Source: an uncultured Prevotellaceae bacterium (GTDB taxonomy: Bacteria > Bacteroidota > Bacteroidia > Bacteroidales > Bacteroidaceae). Taken from it: 64,000 nucleotides of DNA. Positions 45,563 to 55,556 of the stretch are shown in pieces. Made by a program: the position numbers and the translations under genes. Position 1 is the stretch's first letter; every line of letters begins with the position of its first letter. The DNA lies in assembly GCA_900316505.1 (NCBI GenBank), contig ONDH01000006.1:157547-221546 (forward strand), given 5' to 3'. The notes under the pieces were generated by a model. That model was not told the DNA's origin and did not search any database. It saw only the letters and a list, made by a program, of their open reading frames with translations.

Positions 45563-45615
45563 CTAAAGTTGGGAATTTTTTTTTCAAAGTTTGAAAAAAT
45601 TTTTTCCAACTTTAG
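45563..45615. repeat. 53-bp inverted repeat in the hypD-trxB gap
   Basis: CTAAAGTTGGGAA (45563-45575) pairs with the run ending CCAACTTTAG at 45615, with further A/T pairing inside. The remaining gap 45387-45844 holds two 22-bp direct repeats starting CATATCCAAACATACGAATC at 45693 and 45715 and no credible gene. Confidence 0.7.
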
Positions 45616-45844
45616 AAATTATTTTTGAAACTTTAGAAATATTGCGAACATTAATATGTGAAATTGGCTTCGCCGAGTTCGTGTTAAATAAACCATATCC
45701 AAACATACGAATCTACATATCCAAACATACGAATCGACACACAGGGTTAAGCTGGTGAGCCGTATTTTCAGCAGATGATTCCCCACACAAAGAAAACTCC
45801 GTATAAAAAATGTGAATAAAGTGGTAGGAATGGAGTTTTTTTCC

Positions 45845-45852
45845 TATCTTTG
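45845..45852 (+). promoter_or_regulatory. Promoter box for trxB-dsbD
   Basis: TATCTTTG followed by CATATT, 40 bases before the trxB ATG. Confidence 0.75.
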
Positions 45853-45891
45853 CATATTAAACTGTTTAGACGTAAAAATAACGACAACGAT

Positions 45892-46839
45892 ATGGCATTG
45901 AAAACATTGATTATAGGAAGCGGTCCTGCCGGTTATACGGCAGCCATCTATGCTTCGAGAAGTTCGCTGGAGCCAGTGCTTTATGAAGGCATGCAACCAG
46001 GCGGACAGTTGACACAGACAACAGAAGTGGATAATTTCCCTGGATATCCAGAAGGCACGACAGGAACAGAACTGATGGATGACCTGCGCAAGCAGGCAGA
46101 GCGCTTGGGAACGGACATCCGCTATGGTATGATTTCCAAGGTGGAATTGTCAAAGGACGGCTCTGCTCCCCATAAGGTGACCACTGATGACGGCACGGTG
46201 TTGGAGGCACATACGTTAATTATTTCCACGGGTGCCTCGGCCAAATATCTTGGTCTTCCTGACGAGACGAAATATGCAGGGCAGGGTGTTTCTGCTTGTG
46301 CTACATGTGATGGCTTTTTCTATCGTAAGAAAGTGGTGGCTGTTGTGGGTGGCGGCGACACAGCATGTGAGGAGGCGCAGTATCTGTCAAGTCTGGCGCA
46401 GAAAGTTTATATGATTGTGCGTCGTGACGTGTTGCGTGCTTCTGATGCCATGCAGCAGAAAGTTAAGGATGCAGAGAACATCGAAATCCTCTGGAATACT
46501 CAGACAGAAGGCCTTTATGGAGACAATGGAGTGGAAGGCGCACATCTTGTGGAGAACAAGGGCAAGGAGGGTGAACGTCGTTACGACTTGCCCATCGACG
46601 GGTTCTTCCTCGCCATAGGACATCATCCTAATAGTGAGGTGTTCCGTCCCGATGTGGAAGTGGATGCACAGGGATATATCAAGGTGCAACATCCCACAAC
46701 AGCCACAAACATTCCTGGCGTATTTGCAGCTGGTGATGTGGCTGACCCTTTGTATCGTCAGGCAATCAGTGCAGCTGGCAGTGGATGCCATGCGGCAATT
46801 GATGCGTTACATTACCTGCAAGAGAAGAATATCGTATGA
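45892..46839 (+). CDS. trxB: Thioredoxin reductase
   Basis: FAD/NADPH enzyme of 315 residues reducing thioredoxin. 'LIIGSGPAGYTAAIYASRS' is the FAD loop, 'CATCDGFFYRKK' the redox-active CxxC, 'VVGGGDTACEEAQYL' the NADPH loop, and 'GVFAAGDVADPLYRQ' the C-terminal FAD block. The ATG at 45892 is used; an in-frame ATG at 45850 lies inside the promoter box. It overlaps dsbD by ATGA, which links cytosolic reducing power to periplasmic thiol reduction. Confidence 0.95.
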   Translation: MALKTLIIGSGPAGYTAAIYASRSSLEPVLYEGMQPGGQLTQTTEVDNFPGYPEGTTGTELMDDLRKQAERLGTDIRYGMISKVELSKDGSAPHKVTTDDGTVLEAHTLIISTGASAKYLGLPDETKYAGQGVSACATCDGFFYRKKVVAVVGGGDTACEEAQYLSSLAQKVYMIVRRDVLRASDAMQQKVKDAENIEILWNTQTEGLYGDNGVEGAHLVENKGKEGERRYDLPIDGFFLAIGHHPNSEVFRPDVEVDAQGYIKVQHPTTATNIPGVFAAGDVADPLYRQAISAAGSGCHAAIDALHYLQEKNIV

Positions 46840-48926
46840 GAAAACTGTTGGCGATATTATTGGCCCTTTGGTGTGTCAGTGTGTCGTATGCCCAGCCCAT
46901 GAAGCCAGTGAAGGTGAATTCTTCCTTCAAAGTCATTTCAGATACGGAAGGGGTTATCACGTTCGTGGCAACCATCAATAGTGGCTGGCATATGTACAGC
47001 ACGGAGGATGTGGATGGTCCTACTCCGACTACGTTGACAGTCGAAAAGATTTCGGGTGCCAAGTTGGAGGGTGCTCTGACTCACGTGACCGCTCCCATCA
47101 AAAAGTATGAGGAGATGTTTGGCACGGATGTCTATTACTTTGAGAATTCTGCCACCTTCACTCAAAAAGTTAAGTTACTGGGTGGAAAATATGTAGTGGA
47201 AGGTTATCTGCGATATGGTGCTTGCGATGATCAGAGCTGTACACCACCTACCTCTGTGGATTTCAGTGTAGAAGGAGAGGCTACTCTTCCTTCCTCCTCT
47301 GTATCCATAAAAGAGGAGAGTGACGCTGCTCCTCCTGAAAAAGTGTCTGTTGCATCAGTAATTGACACGTTGGATAGTCTTCCCGTTGCTGAAGGGGCTT
47401 TTGGTGGAAAACAAGGGACTTCCGCCCTTATTTGGACGCCAGTCATCGACCAGTTGGCTGCTTTTGATGAGGGAACTGACAACGACACATCTGACACATC
47501 CCTATGGCAAATCTTTCTTTTGGGACTTTTGGGTGGTCTGGTAGCGCTCGTCACTCCCTGTGTGTGGCCTATAATCCCCATGACTGTTTCCTTCTTTCTT
47601 AAGAAAGGCACCACAAAGAAATCCTCAGATGAGGAGAAAGCAGCTGCCAAGAAGCGTGGCATTCGTGATGCAATCCTCTATGGTATCAGCATCATTGTCA
47701 TTTATGTGACATTAGGATTAGCCATCACTGCCATTTTCGGAGCATCAGCCCTTAACGATTTGGCAACCAATGCCGTCTTCAACATTCTCTTTTTCCTCAT
47801 GTTGCTCATCTTCGGCATCTCTTTCATCGGAGGTTTTGAAATCACGCTACCCTCCAAATGGAACACGGCTGTTGACAACAAAGCCAATAGCACCACAGGG
47901 CTGCTCAGCATTTTTCTGATGGCATTCACACTTGTGCTGGTCAGTTTCTCCTGCACAGGTCCCATCATCGGTTTCCTCTTGGTGCAGGTAGTCACTTCCA
48001 ATATTGTAGGTCCGGTTATCGGTATGTTGGGTTTTGCGATAGCTTTGGCATTACCATTCACATTTTTCGCCCTCTTCCCCCAATGGCTCAACACGATGCC
48101 GAAGAGCGGCAATTGGATGAATGTGGTGAAAGTCACACTTGGATTCATCGAACTTGCCTTTGCCCTCAAGTTTTTTTCCGTGGCAGATTTGGCATACGGA
48201 TGGGGACTCCTTGATCGTGAGGTGTTCCTTTCCCTTTGGATAGCCCTTGCTGTCTTGCTGGGTGCTTATCTCATTGGTTGGATACGTTTCCCACACGACG
48301 AGGAGGAATATGACGAAATGGGCAATGTAATCATGCATCCCAAAACCTCAATTCCGCGATTCTTTATGGCACTCGTCTCTTTTGCGTTCTCTATCTATAT
48401 GATTCCTGGTTTGTGGGGCGCACCGCTTAAGGCTGTCAGTGCTTTTGCCCCCCCAATGAAAACGCAGGATTTCAATCTTGCCCCCGAGCAGGACGTGAAG
48501 CCAATGTTCACCGATTATGAAGAGGGTATGACCTATGCGAAGGAACACAATCTTCCTGTGATGATTGACTTTACGGGTTATGGTTGTGTGAATTGTCGGA
48601 AGATGGAGGCAGCTGTCTTCACCGATCCTACAGTGGCAGACATCATGACCAACAAATATGTGCTCATCCAGCTCTATGTGGATGATAAGACAGCCCTTCC
48701 AGAACCAATAATAGTCAGTGAAAACGGAACGGAACGCAAACTCCGCACTGTGGGGGACCGTTGGAGCTATCTTCAGTCACAGAAATTTGGTGCTAATGCC
48801 CAGCCTTTCTATGTCCTGCTTGATAACGATGGCAATCTGCTCGCCAAGAATTACTCATACGATGAGGACATTCCTAAATTCATCCAATGGCTTAACAACG
48901 GTCTTTCCCGTTATGATAAACTCTAA
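46836..48926 (+). CDS. dsbD: DsbD-type thiol:disulfide interchange protein
   Basis: Inner-membrane protein of 696 residues carrying electrons from cytosolic thioredoxin to periplasmic partners. A signal peptide (1-19) precedes the periplasmic alpha domain ('YGACDDQSCTPPTSVDF' with its cysteine pair, near 128-145), then eight-helix beta domain ('LVALVTPCVWPIIPMTVSFF' and 'LVSFSCTGPIIGFLL' cysteines), and a C-terminal thioredoxin-like gamma domain with 'GYGCVNCRKMEA' (CVNC). All three cysteine pairs are present. The stop codon lies in a heptamer repeat array. Confidence 0.93.
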   Translation: MRKLLAILLALWCVSVSYAQPMKPVKVNSSFKVISDTEGVITFVATINSGWHMYSTEDVDGPTPTTLTVEKISGAKLEGALTHVTAPIKKYEEMFGTDVYYFENSATFTQKVKLLGGKYVVEGYLRYGACDDQSCTPPTSVDFSVEGEATLPSSSVSIKEESDAAPPEKVSVASVIDTLDSLPVAEGAFGGKQGTSALIWTPVIDQLAAFDEGTDNDTSDTSLWQIFLLGLLGGLVALVTPCVWPIIPMTVSFFLKKGTTKKSSDEEKAAAKKRGIRDAILYGISIIVIYVTLGLAITAIFGASALNDLATNAVFNILFFLMLLIFGISFIGGFEITLPSKWNTAVDNKANSTTGLLSIFLMAFTLVLVSFSCTGPIIGFLLVQVVTSNIVGPVIGMLGFAIALALPFTFFALFPQWLNTMPKSGNWMNVVKVTLGFIELAFALKFFSVADLAYGWGLLDREVFLSLWIALAVLLGAYLIGWIRFPHDEEEYDEMGNVIMHPKTSIPRFFMALVSFAFSIYMIPGLWGAPLKAVSAFAPPMKTQDFNLAPEQDVKPMFTDYEEGMTYAKEHNLPVMIDFTGYGCVNCRKMEAAVFTDPTVADIMTNKYVLIQLYVDDKTALPEPIIVSENGTERKLRTVGDRWSYLQSQKFGANAQPFYVLLDNDGNLLAKNYSYDEDIPKFIQWLNNGLSRYDKL

Positions 48927-48955
48927 ACTCTAAACCCTAAACTCTAAACCCTAAA
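48921..48955 (+). repeat. CTCTAAA/CCCTAAA heptamer array after dsbD
   Basis: Five heptamers (CTCTAAA twice, then CCCTAAA, CTCTAAA, CCCTAAA). The dsbD stop TAA is within the first unit. Confidence 0.9.
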
Positions 48956-48967
48956 CTCTCAACTAAC

Positions 48968-50797
48968 ATGTATTTAGACGGTAATCTTTATATCGCGCAT
49001 TGCGATGATGGTCCCATCAATTTGGTGGGTAAAATGTGTAACCGCCATGGTCTTATTGCCGGTGCTACAGGTACGGGTAAGACCGTCTCTCTCCAAGTGT
49101 TGGCAGAAACCTTCTCGCAGGCCGGAGTACCTTGCTTCATGGCAGATATGAAGGGTGATCTTTCTGGTATTTCCCAAGCGGGAAAAACATCCTCCTTCAT
49201 TGAGAAGCGACAGGTGGAGTTCGGTATCAGCAACCCTGAGTATCAAGCGTGTCCCGTGCGTTTCTATGATGTGTTTGGCGAACAGGGATATCCCATGCGT
49301 ACCACTGTGTCAGCTATGGGGCCGCAGCTGCTCAGCCGCTTGATGAACTTGAGTGATGTGCAGAGTGGAGTCCTCAACATCGTCTTTCGCATTGCCGATG
49401 ACAAACAGCTCCTTCTTATTGACTTGAAGGACTTGCGTCTCATGCTTGATTTTGTGGGACAGAACACCAATCTCTTCACCACCGTCTATGGAAACATTTC
49501 TCCAGCCAGTATCGGCGCCATTCAGCGTGCCGTGTTGGAGATTGAGAGTGAAGGTGGCGACAAATTCTTCGGTGAGCCAGCCTTCAATGTGGAAGACCTG
49601 ATTGACACGCAGGATGGCAAGGGCGTGATGAGTGTCCTTGCTGCTGACAAGCTCATGCTCAATCCGAAACTCTATTCCACTTTCCTTTTGTGGTTGATGA
49701 CAGAACTCTATGCCAGTCTTCCGGAAGTGGGTGACTTGCCTGTGCCCAAGCTCGTGTTCTTCTTCGATGAGGCACACATGCTTTTTGACGGGACATCCAA
49801 GGCAATGGTGGATAAGCTTGAGCAGGTTATCCGTCTTATCCGTTCCAAGGGCGTCGGAATCTACTTTATTTCACAGTCACCTTCAGATATTCCTGACACC
49901 ATTCTCGGACAACTTGGCAACCGCATCCAGCATGCCCTTCGTGCCTATACACCTAAAGACCAGAAAGCAGTGCGTGTGGCTGCCCAGTCTTTCCGTGCCA
50001 ACCCCGATTTCAGCACTGAACAAGCCATCATGGAACTCGGTACAGGTGAGGCACTTGTGTCTGTGCTTGATGAGAAGGGCGCACCCACAATCGTGCAGCG
50101 TGCCAAAATACTTTTCCCACTCAGTCAGATTGGCGCCATCACGGAAGGTCAACGTATCGACATCCAGAATGCGGCTCCTGATCACATCAAAGAATATGCT
50201 GACTTTTTTGACCGCGAGAGTGCCTATGAAGTGCTCATAGCTCAAAAGGAACAGGAAAATGCAGAGGCGGCTGCCATGTTGCGTCGTCAGGAAGAAGAGA
50301 AGCAGCAGAAGGAGGCGGAAAAAGAAGAAGAACGTCTGCGCAAGGAAGAGGAACGTCAACTTCGTGAAGCAGAGAAAGAGGAGGAACGGAAGAAACGTGC
50401 TGAAGCCATTGAGGCAGAACGTCGTCGTCGTGAAGAAGAGAAGCTCCAGCGTGATGCTGAACGTGAAGCAGAACGCCAACGCCGTGAAGCAGAACGCGAG
50501 GCAGAACGCAAGCGTAAGGAAGAAGAGCGTCTTGCCAAAGAGAAATCCAAGTCTTCCGGCATGTGGAAGCGCACCATTTTTGGAACCCTTATTGGTGCCG
50601 TCCTTGGCAGTGTGGGACATCAGGTCGGTACTTCTGTCGGTAAGAAAATCACTGGCAGTAAATCTTCCACAAAGAAGACCTCCACAACAAAGAAAAGCTC
50701 TTCGGGAGGCTCGATTCTTGGCAGCGCTGCAAAGACAGCCGCCAACACAGCCACCCGCAAGGTGACCAACGAAATCCTGAAGAACATCTTCAAGTGA
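48968..50797 (+). CDS. HerA-like DUF853 ATPase
   Basis: 609-residue FtsK/HerA superfamily ATPase. 'NRHGLIAGATGTGKTVSLQVLAE' near 25-47 is Walker A and 'PKLVFFFDEAHMLFDG' near 260-275 Walker B, with 'GVGIYFISQSPSDIP' the sensor block of the DUF853 family. Residues 425-525 are an extremely charged E/R/K coiled coil; a hydrophobic glycine stretch ('FGTLIGAVLGSVGHQVGTSVG') and Ser/Lys/Thr-rich tail follow. Function in Bacteroidota is unknown; DNA translocation is inferred from the fold. It lacks a visible promoter and may be read from trxB-dsbD. Confidence 0.85.
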   Translation: MYLDGNLYIAHCDDGPINLVGKMCNRHGLIAGATGTGKTVSLQVLAETFSQAGVPCFMADMKGDLSGISQAGKTSSFIEKRQVEFGISNPEYQACPVRFYDVFGEQGYPMRTTVSAMGPQLLSRLMNLSDVQSGVLNIVFRIADDKQLLLIDLKDLRLMLDFVGQNTNLFTTVYGNISPASIGAIQRAVLEIESEGGDKFFGEPAFNVEDLIDTQDGKGVMSVLAADKLMLNPKLYSTFLLWLMTELYASLPEVGDLPVPKLVFFFDEAHMLFDGTSKAMVDKLEQVIRLIRSKGVGIYFISQSPSDIPDTILGQLGNRIQHALRAYTPKDQKAVRVAAQSFRANPDFSTEQAIMELGTGEALVSVLDEKGAPTIVQRAKILFPLSQIGAITEGQRIDIQNAAPDHIKEYADFFDRESAYEVLIAQKEQENAEAAAMLRRQEEEKQQKEAEKEEERLRKEEERQLREAEKEEERKKRAEAIEAERRRREEEKLQRDAEREAERQRREAEREAERKRKEEERLAKEKSKSSGMWKRTIFGTLIGAVLGSVGHQVGTSVGKKITGSKSSTKKTSTTKKSSSGGSILGSAAKTAANTATRKVTNEILKNIFK

Positions 50798-50805
50798 TGA
50801 ACTTT

Positions 50806-50820
50806 AAAGAGCTCTTTTTT
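50806..50820. terminator. Short palindrome with T run between HerA-like and PLC genes
   Basis: AAAGAGCTCTTT followed by TTT; weak because it has no loop, but it lies exactly between convergent genes. Confidence 0.4.
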
Positions 50821-51850
50821 ATCTCAGGTACTGAAAATTGTTGTGGATGATAGCTTGTACGAGTGCGGCACCATGTGTGTCGTACTCGTTGCTTCTGTCT
50901 ACTCCCGCAAAATCCATGAGGATAATGCCTGTGGGACCTGCGGGGTGAGTGTGGAGATAATTGAGAAAGGCTTTGTGGGTAAGGGAGGCATTGTCACGAT
51001 AGCCGTTGCTCAGTGAGATTTCTCTACCAAAAATGTTTTGTACTTTTGAGTAGGCAGAGCCGAAGTTGAACACCCATGCGAGGCTTTGTGGGTCAGATGG
51101 GTTCATGTGTGTACTGCTGTCCAGCATTTGAGTGATGGCTTGGATTTTTTGTTTCACTCCACCTTTGTGATGGGTGGCTGAAAAGTCCTGCACGTGGAGT
51201 TTCCCTGTCGCATGATGGGGACCCGTGATGCTTCCTGCTGTTTGACGATGCCAGTTGATGCTTCCTGTCCAGTTATTGAAGAAACCTCCTATGGGTGTGT
51301 CTGCATAGTGGTTACGGCTGATGATGAGTATTTTTCCTCGTATGTCGCGAACTTGGAGGTCATGCTTGAAGTTGATGAGGAAGCGCTTGAGTTGATCTTC
51401 ACGAAGCAATTCCTGTATCCGTGTATTGTAGGCATTCTTCACTTTGTCACCATCAGAGGCGTGGAGCAGGTGGATGATGATGAATTCGGAAGGGTTTGCT
51501 TGGAGCGAATCACACAGGAGTTGCAGTATCTTGTCAAATCGCATTTTTGTGGGCATGATGCCATGATTAGCGTTGATGTAGTGTTGATAGACAGCAGGAC
51601 GTAAGTCGAATGCTCTTATCCCGATATGCCATTGTTGGGAAATGTCAAGATCTTGAGTGCGTGCATAGCGGTTGCCGAAGATACCCAACAACCCTTTGAA
51701 ACCATATCCCGTTGCGGCATCGTGTGCTCCTGGTATGGAGAGTGCTGCCACATAAGCATCATCGGGAAGTCTGCTCATCCAGTTTTCAGCATAAAGAAAA
51801 GATGAGTGGAGGAGAAGAGTGATGAGGAGGACAAGTGTTCGGAGCAGCAT
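50819..51850 (-). CDS. Secreted phosphatidylinositol-specific phospholipase C-like protein
   Basis: 343-residue exported protein with signal peptide (1-21, ending 'YAEN'). 'ALSIPGAHDAATGYG' carries the first catalytic His and 'YINANHGIMPTKM' the second; 'IGIRAFDLRPAV' is the R-x-D/L-R block of the PI-PLC X domain, and 'EFIIIHLLHASDG' the core strand. Bacterial members cleave glycerophospholipid or inositol head groups. Last gene of the leftward gltX-waaA-yjjG-PLC run, 5 bases behind yjjG. Confidence 0.85.
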   Translation of the reverse strand: MLLRTLVLLITLLLHSSFLYAENWMSRLPDDAYVAALSIPGAHDAATGYGFKGLLGIFGNRYARTQDLDISQQWHIGIRAFDLRPAVYQHYINANHGIMPTKMRFDKILQLLCDSLQANPSEFIIIHLLHASDGDKVKNAYNTRIQELLREDQLKRFLINFKHDLQVRDIRGKILIISRNHYADTPIGGFFNNWTGSINWHRQTAGSITGPHHATGKLHVQDFSATHHKGGVKQKIQAITQMLDSSTHMNPSDPQSLAWVFNFGSAYSKVQNIFGREISLSNGYRDNASLTHKAFLNYLHTHPAGPTGIILMDFAGVDRSNEYDTHGAALVQAIIHNNFQYLR

Positions 51851-51855
51851 AGGCT

Positions 51856-52557
51856 TTACAATATGCTGATGATGTCACGAAGATGATGCACCTCGTATGT
51901 GACAGGTTCAGTGGCAGGGTATTCGGGGAAGCGATTGAAGTAGATTGTGTCGAGTCCTGCTTGTTTAGCACCAAGAATGTCTGTGTTGAAGTTGTCGCCA
52001 ATCATGATGGTTGTGTCCTTGTGAGCACCAGACTTCTGAAAAGCATATTCAAAGAATAGCGGAGAGGGTTTGTTGGCACCCGCATCTTCGCTGAGGATGA
52101 TGGTGTCGAAGTGGTTGAAAAGTCCACAAGAATGTAGTTTCTTGTATTGCACTTCGTGGAATCCGTTGCTACACATGTGCATGCGGTAGCCCTTGTCTTT
52201 GAGGTAATCCATCAGTTCTCTGGCTCCCTCAACAAGTCCAGACTTCTCGGCACAAAGCGAAAGGAACTTGTCGCTGGCTTTGAGGCAGTATTCCCTTGTG
52301 GGATTGAGTCCTTTTCCGAGACTCAAAGGGTGGCGGAAACGCTCCACGATGAGCTGGCTACGCTCGATTTCACCTTTGGCGTATTGAGTCCACAGTCGGA
52401 TGTTCGTGTCCCAATAGTCGTCGTAGAAGATTTTGGGATCGGAGAAATAGTGCTCAAGATGCAGATATTCATACAATTCGCCCAAGGCGATGATGGCATT
52501 GCCGTGGGTATCGTAGAGTGTGTCGTCAAAGTCGATGAAGAGGTCGGTATAGCGCAT
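51856..52557 (-). CDS. YjjG-family noncanonical pyrimidine nucleotidase (HAD)
   Basis: 233-residue HAD phosphatase. '[15 protein letters not shown]' is motif I, '[12 protein letters not shown]' motif II, '[11 protein letters not shown]' the motif III lysine and '[19 protein letters not shown]' motif IV. The YjjG group dephosphorylates noncanonical pyrimidine nucleotides (house-cleaning). The start at 52557 overlaps the waaA stop as TAATG; the longer frame from 52722 runs antisense-like basic sequence inside waaA and is rejected. Confidence 0.87.
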   Translation of the reverse strand: MRYTDLFIDFDDTLYDTHGNAIIALGELYEYLHLEHYFSDPKIFYDDYWDTNIRLWTQYAKGEIERSQLIVERFRHPLSLGKGLNPTREYCLKASDKFLSLCAEKSGLVEGARELMDYLKDKGYRMHMCSNGFHEVQYKKLHSCGLFNHFDTIILSEDAGANKPSPLFFEYAFQKSGAHKDTTIMIGDNFNTDILGAKQAGLDTIYFNRFPEYPATEPVTYEVHHLRDIISIL

Positions 52558-53801
52558 TAGTTGAAGATGGCGTTGAAGCACTTGTCGGCTGCACCGGCAT
52601 TGGCGTTGATGTATCCTCCTGCCGCCTGTCCTGCTTTCTGCAAGTCGGCAGGCGAGGTGATGAACTTGTCCATGATGGCGGCAAAGCTCTCCGCGTCTTG
52701 GTATTCGAAAGAACCTCCGCAAGCCTTCAGTGCCTGCGCCTCGCGGAATTTCTCGTTATTAGGTCCAAAGATGACAGGAATGCCATAGACCGCTGCTTCT
52801 GGCACATTGTGGATGCCCACGCCGAAACCTCCGCCAACAAGTGCCACCTTACCGTAGCGGTAGATGGACGAAAGTTTGCCGAAACAATTGACAATCAGTG
52901 CTCCAAACTCCGTGGAAAGGGTACTTTCGCCTTTTTCCAGTTCCGTATATCTCAGGTGCGAAATGCCATTGTCATCCAGCAGTTTCTCAATGTCTTTCAA
53001 GTGTGTTTCGCTGATGACATGAGGTGCGATGATGAGTTTCCAATCCTTGTGCTTGCCAAAGTAGGGGATATATATTTCTTCATCAGGTCCCCATGAAGAA
53101 CCTGCGATGAAGCAAGGAGAGTTGCCTGCAAATTTCTCCACAAGCGGTAGTGGCGCGGCAGCATTCTTGATGGCGATGACACGATCCAAGCGGGTGTCAC
53201 CCACCACTGTCACGCAGTTGATGCCATGCTCAGCCAAAAGTTTCTTGGAACTTTCATTCTGTACAAACAGATGGTCGAACTGTCTGAGAGGCTTGAGTGT
53301 CGGGTATTTTCCGAACATGTGCCATCTAAAGAAATATTGGTCAGGACGGAATATGCTGCTCACGCTATAGGTCTTGATACCTTTTCTGCGACACGTAATC
53401 AGATAGTTTGTCCAGAACTCGTACTTGATAAAGATGGCTATCTCAGGATGAGCCAGACGTATGAAAGAAAGTGCGTTGCCTGGTGTGTCGAATGGTAAGT
53501 AGCAAACGAGGTCTGCCCCTTCATAATCTTTTCTCACCTCATAGCCGGATGGCGAATAGAAAGTCAGCAGAATCTTGTATTCGGGATGCTCCACACGCAG
53601 ACGTTCCATCAGAGGGCGCCCTTGCTCAAACTCACCCAGCGATGCGGCATGGAACCACACCACGCGGTCGGTATTCTTGATGTGGCGACGCAGTAACAGA
53701 TACGTCTGTCCGATACCCACCACCATCTTCCTTGCTTTTTTGTGGAAAATGGCAGCAATCAGCATACCTAATACAAAGATGTATATTCCTATCGTGTACA
53801 T
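52557..53801 (-). CDS. waaA: 3-deoxy-D-manno-octulosonic acid transferase
   Basis: Membrane-anchored GT30 glycosyltransferase that adds Kdo to lipid A precursor. 414 residues, with an N-terminal transmembrane segment (1-19), '[16 protein letters not shown]' containing the catalytic Glu, '[11 protein letters not shown]', and the donor-binding C-terminal domain ('[17 protein letters not shown]', '[28 protein letters not shown]'). Both junctions are TAATG overlaps with gltX upstream and yjjG downstream. Confidence 0.92.
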   Translation of the reverse strand: MYTIGIYIFVLGMLIAAIFHKKARKMVVGIGQTYLLLRRHIKNTDRVVWFHAASLGEFEQGRPLMERLRVEHPEYKILLTFYSPSGYEVRKDYEGADLVCYLPFDTPGNALSFIRLAHPEIAIFIKYEFWTNYLITCRRKGIKTYSVSSIFRPDQYFFRWHMFGKYPTLKPLRQFDHLFVQNESSKKLLAEHGINCVTVVGDTRLDRVIAIKNAAAPLPLVEKFAGNSPCFIAGSSWGPDEEIYIPYFGKHKDWKLIIAPHVISETHLKDIEKLLDDNGISHLRYTELEKGESTLSTEFGALIVNCFGKLSSIYRYGKVALVGGGFGVGIHNVPEAAVYGIPVIFGPNNEKFREAQALKACGGSFEYQDAESFAAIMDKFITSPADLQKAGQAAGGYINANAGAADKCFNAIFN

Positions 53802-55363
53802 TAGCCGAGTGTTTCAATCGCAAACTTCATTCTCTTCATCACCTCATCCTTGCCCAAGAAAGCAGAGAGTTCGTACATGTCAGGTCCTTGTCCTGCACCT
53901 ACAAGTGCCACTCGCCAAGCATTCCAGGGCTTGATGCCCGTCTCTTCTGTCCAAGGGTCGATGATGGCTTTCTGTCCCTCCACGCTCCAGTCGTTGATAC
54001 CTTCCAACACTTTCATCATCTGTATCATGTCATTTGCTGTATTCTCGTTCCAGTTCTTGCGGATGAACTTGTCCCCCTCCTTGTCAAATTCCGTTGGAGC
54101 CACAAAGAAGAACTTGGTCAGTGGCCATAAGTCAGAAGGGAAGGATATGTTACGCTTCTTCTTATTGCCCTGTCCATCTGTGTATTCAATCACCTTCAAC
54201 TTCATCATTCTCACCACTTCTGCCTCCTGTTCCTCTGTGGCGTTGATGCCATTCTCCCTCAACACCTTGTCGAAGGCAGGACACCAATCCTTGTCGGGGC
54301 GTTGAATCAGATATTGATGATTGAACCAAGCAGCCTTCACATAGTCAAACTTCGCACCATTCTTCGAGCACTTGCTCAAATCAAAGAGCTTCACCATTTC
54401 GTCCAGCGTCATCAGTTCTTGGTCATTGCCTGGATTCCATCCGAGAAGCGCCAAGAAGTTCACCACTGCTTCTGGCAGATAGCCTTTCTCTCGATAGCCA
54501 GAACTGATTTCGCCACTTTTCGGGTCATGCCATTCCAATGGGAACACGGGGAATCCGAGCTTGTCGCCGTCACGCTTCGACAACTTGCCGTTACCGATAG
54601 GTTTCAGCAGCAGGGGCAAGTGAGCAAAACGTGGCATTGTGTCCGCCCATCCAAAAGCCTCATACAGCAATACATGGAGTGGGGCACTGGGCAGCCATTC
54701 CTCACCGCGAATCACGTGTGTGACCTCCATCAAGTGGTCATCCACAATATTTGCCAAGTGATACGTTGGCAGTTCGTCTGCACTCTTGTAAAGCACCTTG
54801 TCATCAAGAATGCTGGAGTTAATCTTCACTTCTCCACGAATCAAATCATCCACCAGCACATCCCTTCCCGGCTCAATCTTGAAGCGCACCACATACTGTT
54901 CGCCATTCGCAATCATGCGCTCCACTTCCTCTTTCGGCAGTGTGAGCGAATTGCGCATCATGCCGCGCGTACTTGCATCATATTGGAAATTCTCCACCTC
55001 CTCGCGCTTCTTGTTCAGTTCCTCTGGGGTGTCGAACGCATAGTAAGCCTTTCTGTTGTCCAGCAGCACCTGCACATATTTCTTATAGATGTCCCTGCGC
55101 TCACTTTGACGATAGGGGCCATAATTGCCACCGAAGCTCACGCCTTCATCAAATTTGATGCCTAGCCAGTTGAACGCCTCAATGATGTATTCTTCTGCAC
55201 CAGGTACAAAGCGAGTGGAATCCGTGTCCTCGATACGGAAAATCAAGTCACCGCCATGCTGTTTGGCGAAAAGATAATTATAGAGAGCAGTGCGCACACC
55301 ACCAATATGAAGAGGTCCCGTAGGACTTGGTGCAAAGCGCACCCTAACCTTTCTTTCTACCAT
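53801..55363 (-). CDS. gltX: Glutamate-tRNA ligase
   Basis: Class I aminoacyl-tRNA synthetase, 520 residues. '[19 protein letters not shown]' holds the HIGH-type motif and '[14 protein letters not shown]' the KLSKR-type motif. '[20 protein letters not shown]' and '[19 protein letters not shown]' are GluRS blocks. First gene of the gltX-waaA-yjjG-PLC operon, with TACCTTTG 24 bases upstream. Charging Glu beside Kdo transfer is a repeated neighbourhood in Bacteroidales rather than a pathway. Confidence 0.95.
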   Translation of the reverse strand: MVERKVRVRFAPSPTGPLHIGGVRTALYNYLFAKQHGGDLIFRIEDTDSTRFVPGAEEYIIEAFNWLGIKFDEGVSFGGNYGPYRQSERRDIYKKYVQVLLDNRKAYYAFDTPEELNKKREEVENFQYDASTRGMMRNSLTLPKEEVERMIANGEQYVVRFKIEPGRDVLVDDLIRGEVKINSSILDDKVLYKSADELPTYHLANIVDDHLMEVTHVIRGEEWLPSAPLHVLLYEAFGWADTMPRFAHLPLLLKPIGNGKLSKRDGDKLGFPVFPLEWHDPKSGEISSGYREKGYLPEAVVNFLALLGWNPGNDQELMTLDEMVKLFDLSKCSKNGAKFDYVKAAWFNHQYLIQRPDKDWCPAFDKVLRENGINATEEQEAEVVRMMKLKVIEYTDGQGNKKKRNISFPSDLWPLTKFFFVAPTEFDKEGDKFIRKNWNENTANDMIQMMKVLEGINDWSVEGQKAIIDPWTEETGIKPWNAWRVALVGAGQGPDMYELSAFLGKDEVMKRMKFAIETLG

Positions 55364-55386
55364 TTGTGTTTTTTAGTTTGATGGTG

Positions 55387-55394
55387 CAAAGGTA
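55387..55394 (-). promoter_or_regulatory. Promoter box for gltX operon
   Basis: TACCTTTG followed by CACCATC on the minus strand. Confidence 0.75.
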
Positions 55395-55400
55395 CGAAAA

Positions 55401-55428
55401 AGTTTAGAGTTTAGAGTTTAGAGTTTAG
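55401..55428. repeat. AGTTTAG heptamer array
   Basis: Four exact copies of AGTTTAG; the complement is the CTCTAAA-type heptamer (CTAAACT) found after dsbD and before the omega-amidase gene. Lies just upstream of the gltX promoter. Confidence 0.9.
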
Positions 55429-55485
55429 AGTTTTTTGCTGTTCGGGTTGTTTTTTGTGTTGAGAACAAACTGGATAGCAAAATTA

Positions 55486-55513
55486 TCAATTGTCAATTGT
55501 CAATTATCAATTA
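55486..55513. repeat. TCAATTG/TCAATTA heptamer array
   Basis: Two copies of TCAATTG and two of TCAATTA, immediately upstream of the yfhO promoter. One base different from the TCAACTG heptamer inside hypD. Confidence 0.9.
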
Positions 55514-55521
55514 AAAATGCT

Positions 55522-55529
55522 TACCTTTG
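55522..55529 (+). promoter_or_regulatory. Promoter box for yfhO
   Basis: TACCTTTG followed by CACGC, 28 bases before the ATG at 55557. Confidence 0.75.
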
Positions 55530-55556
55530 CACGCTGAAATCAATACATCTTTATAT

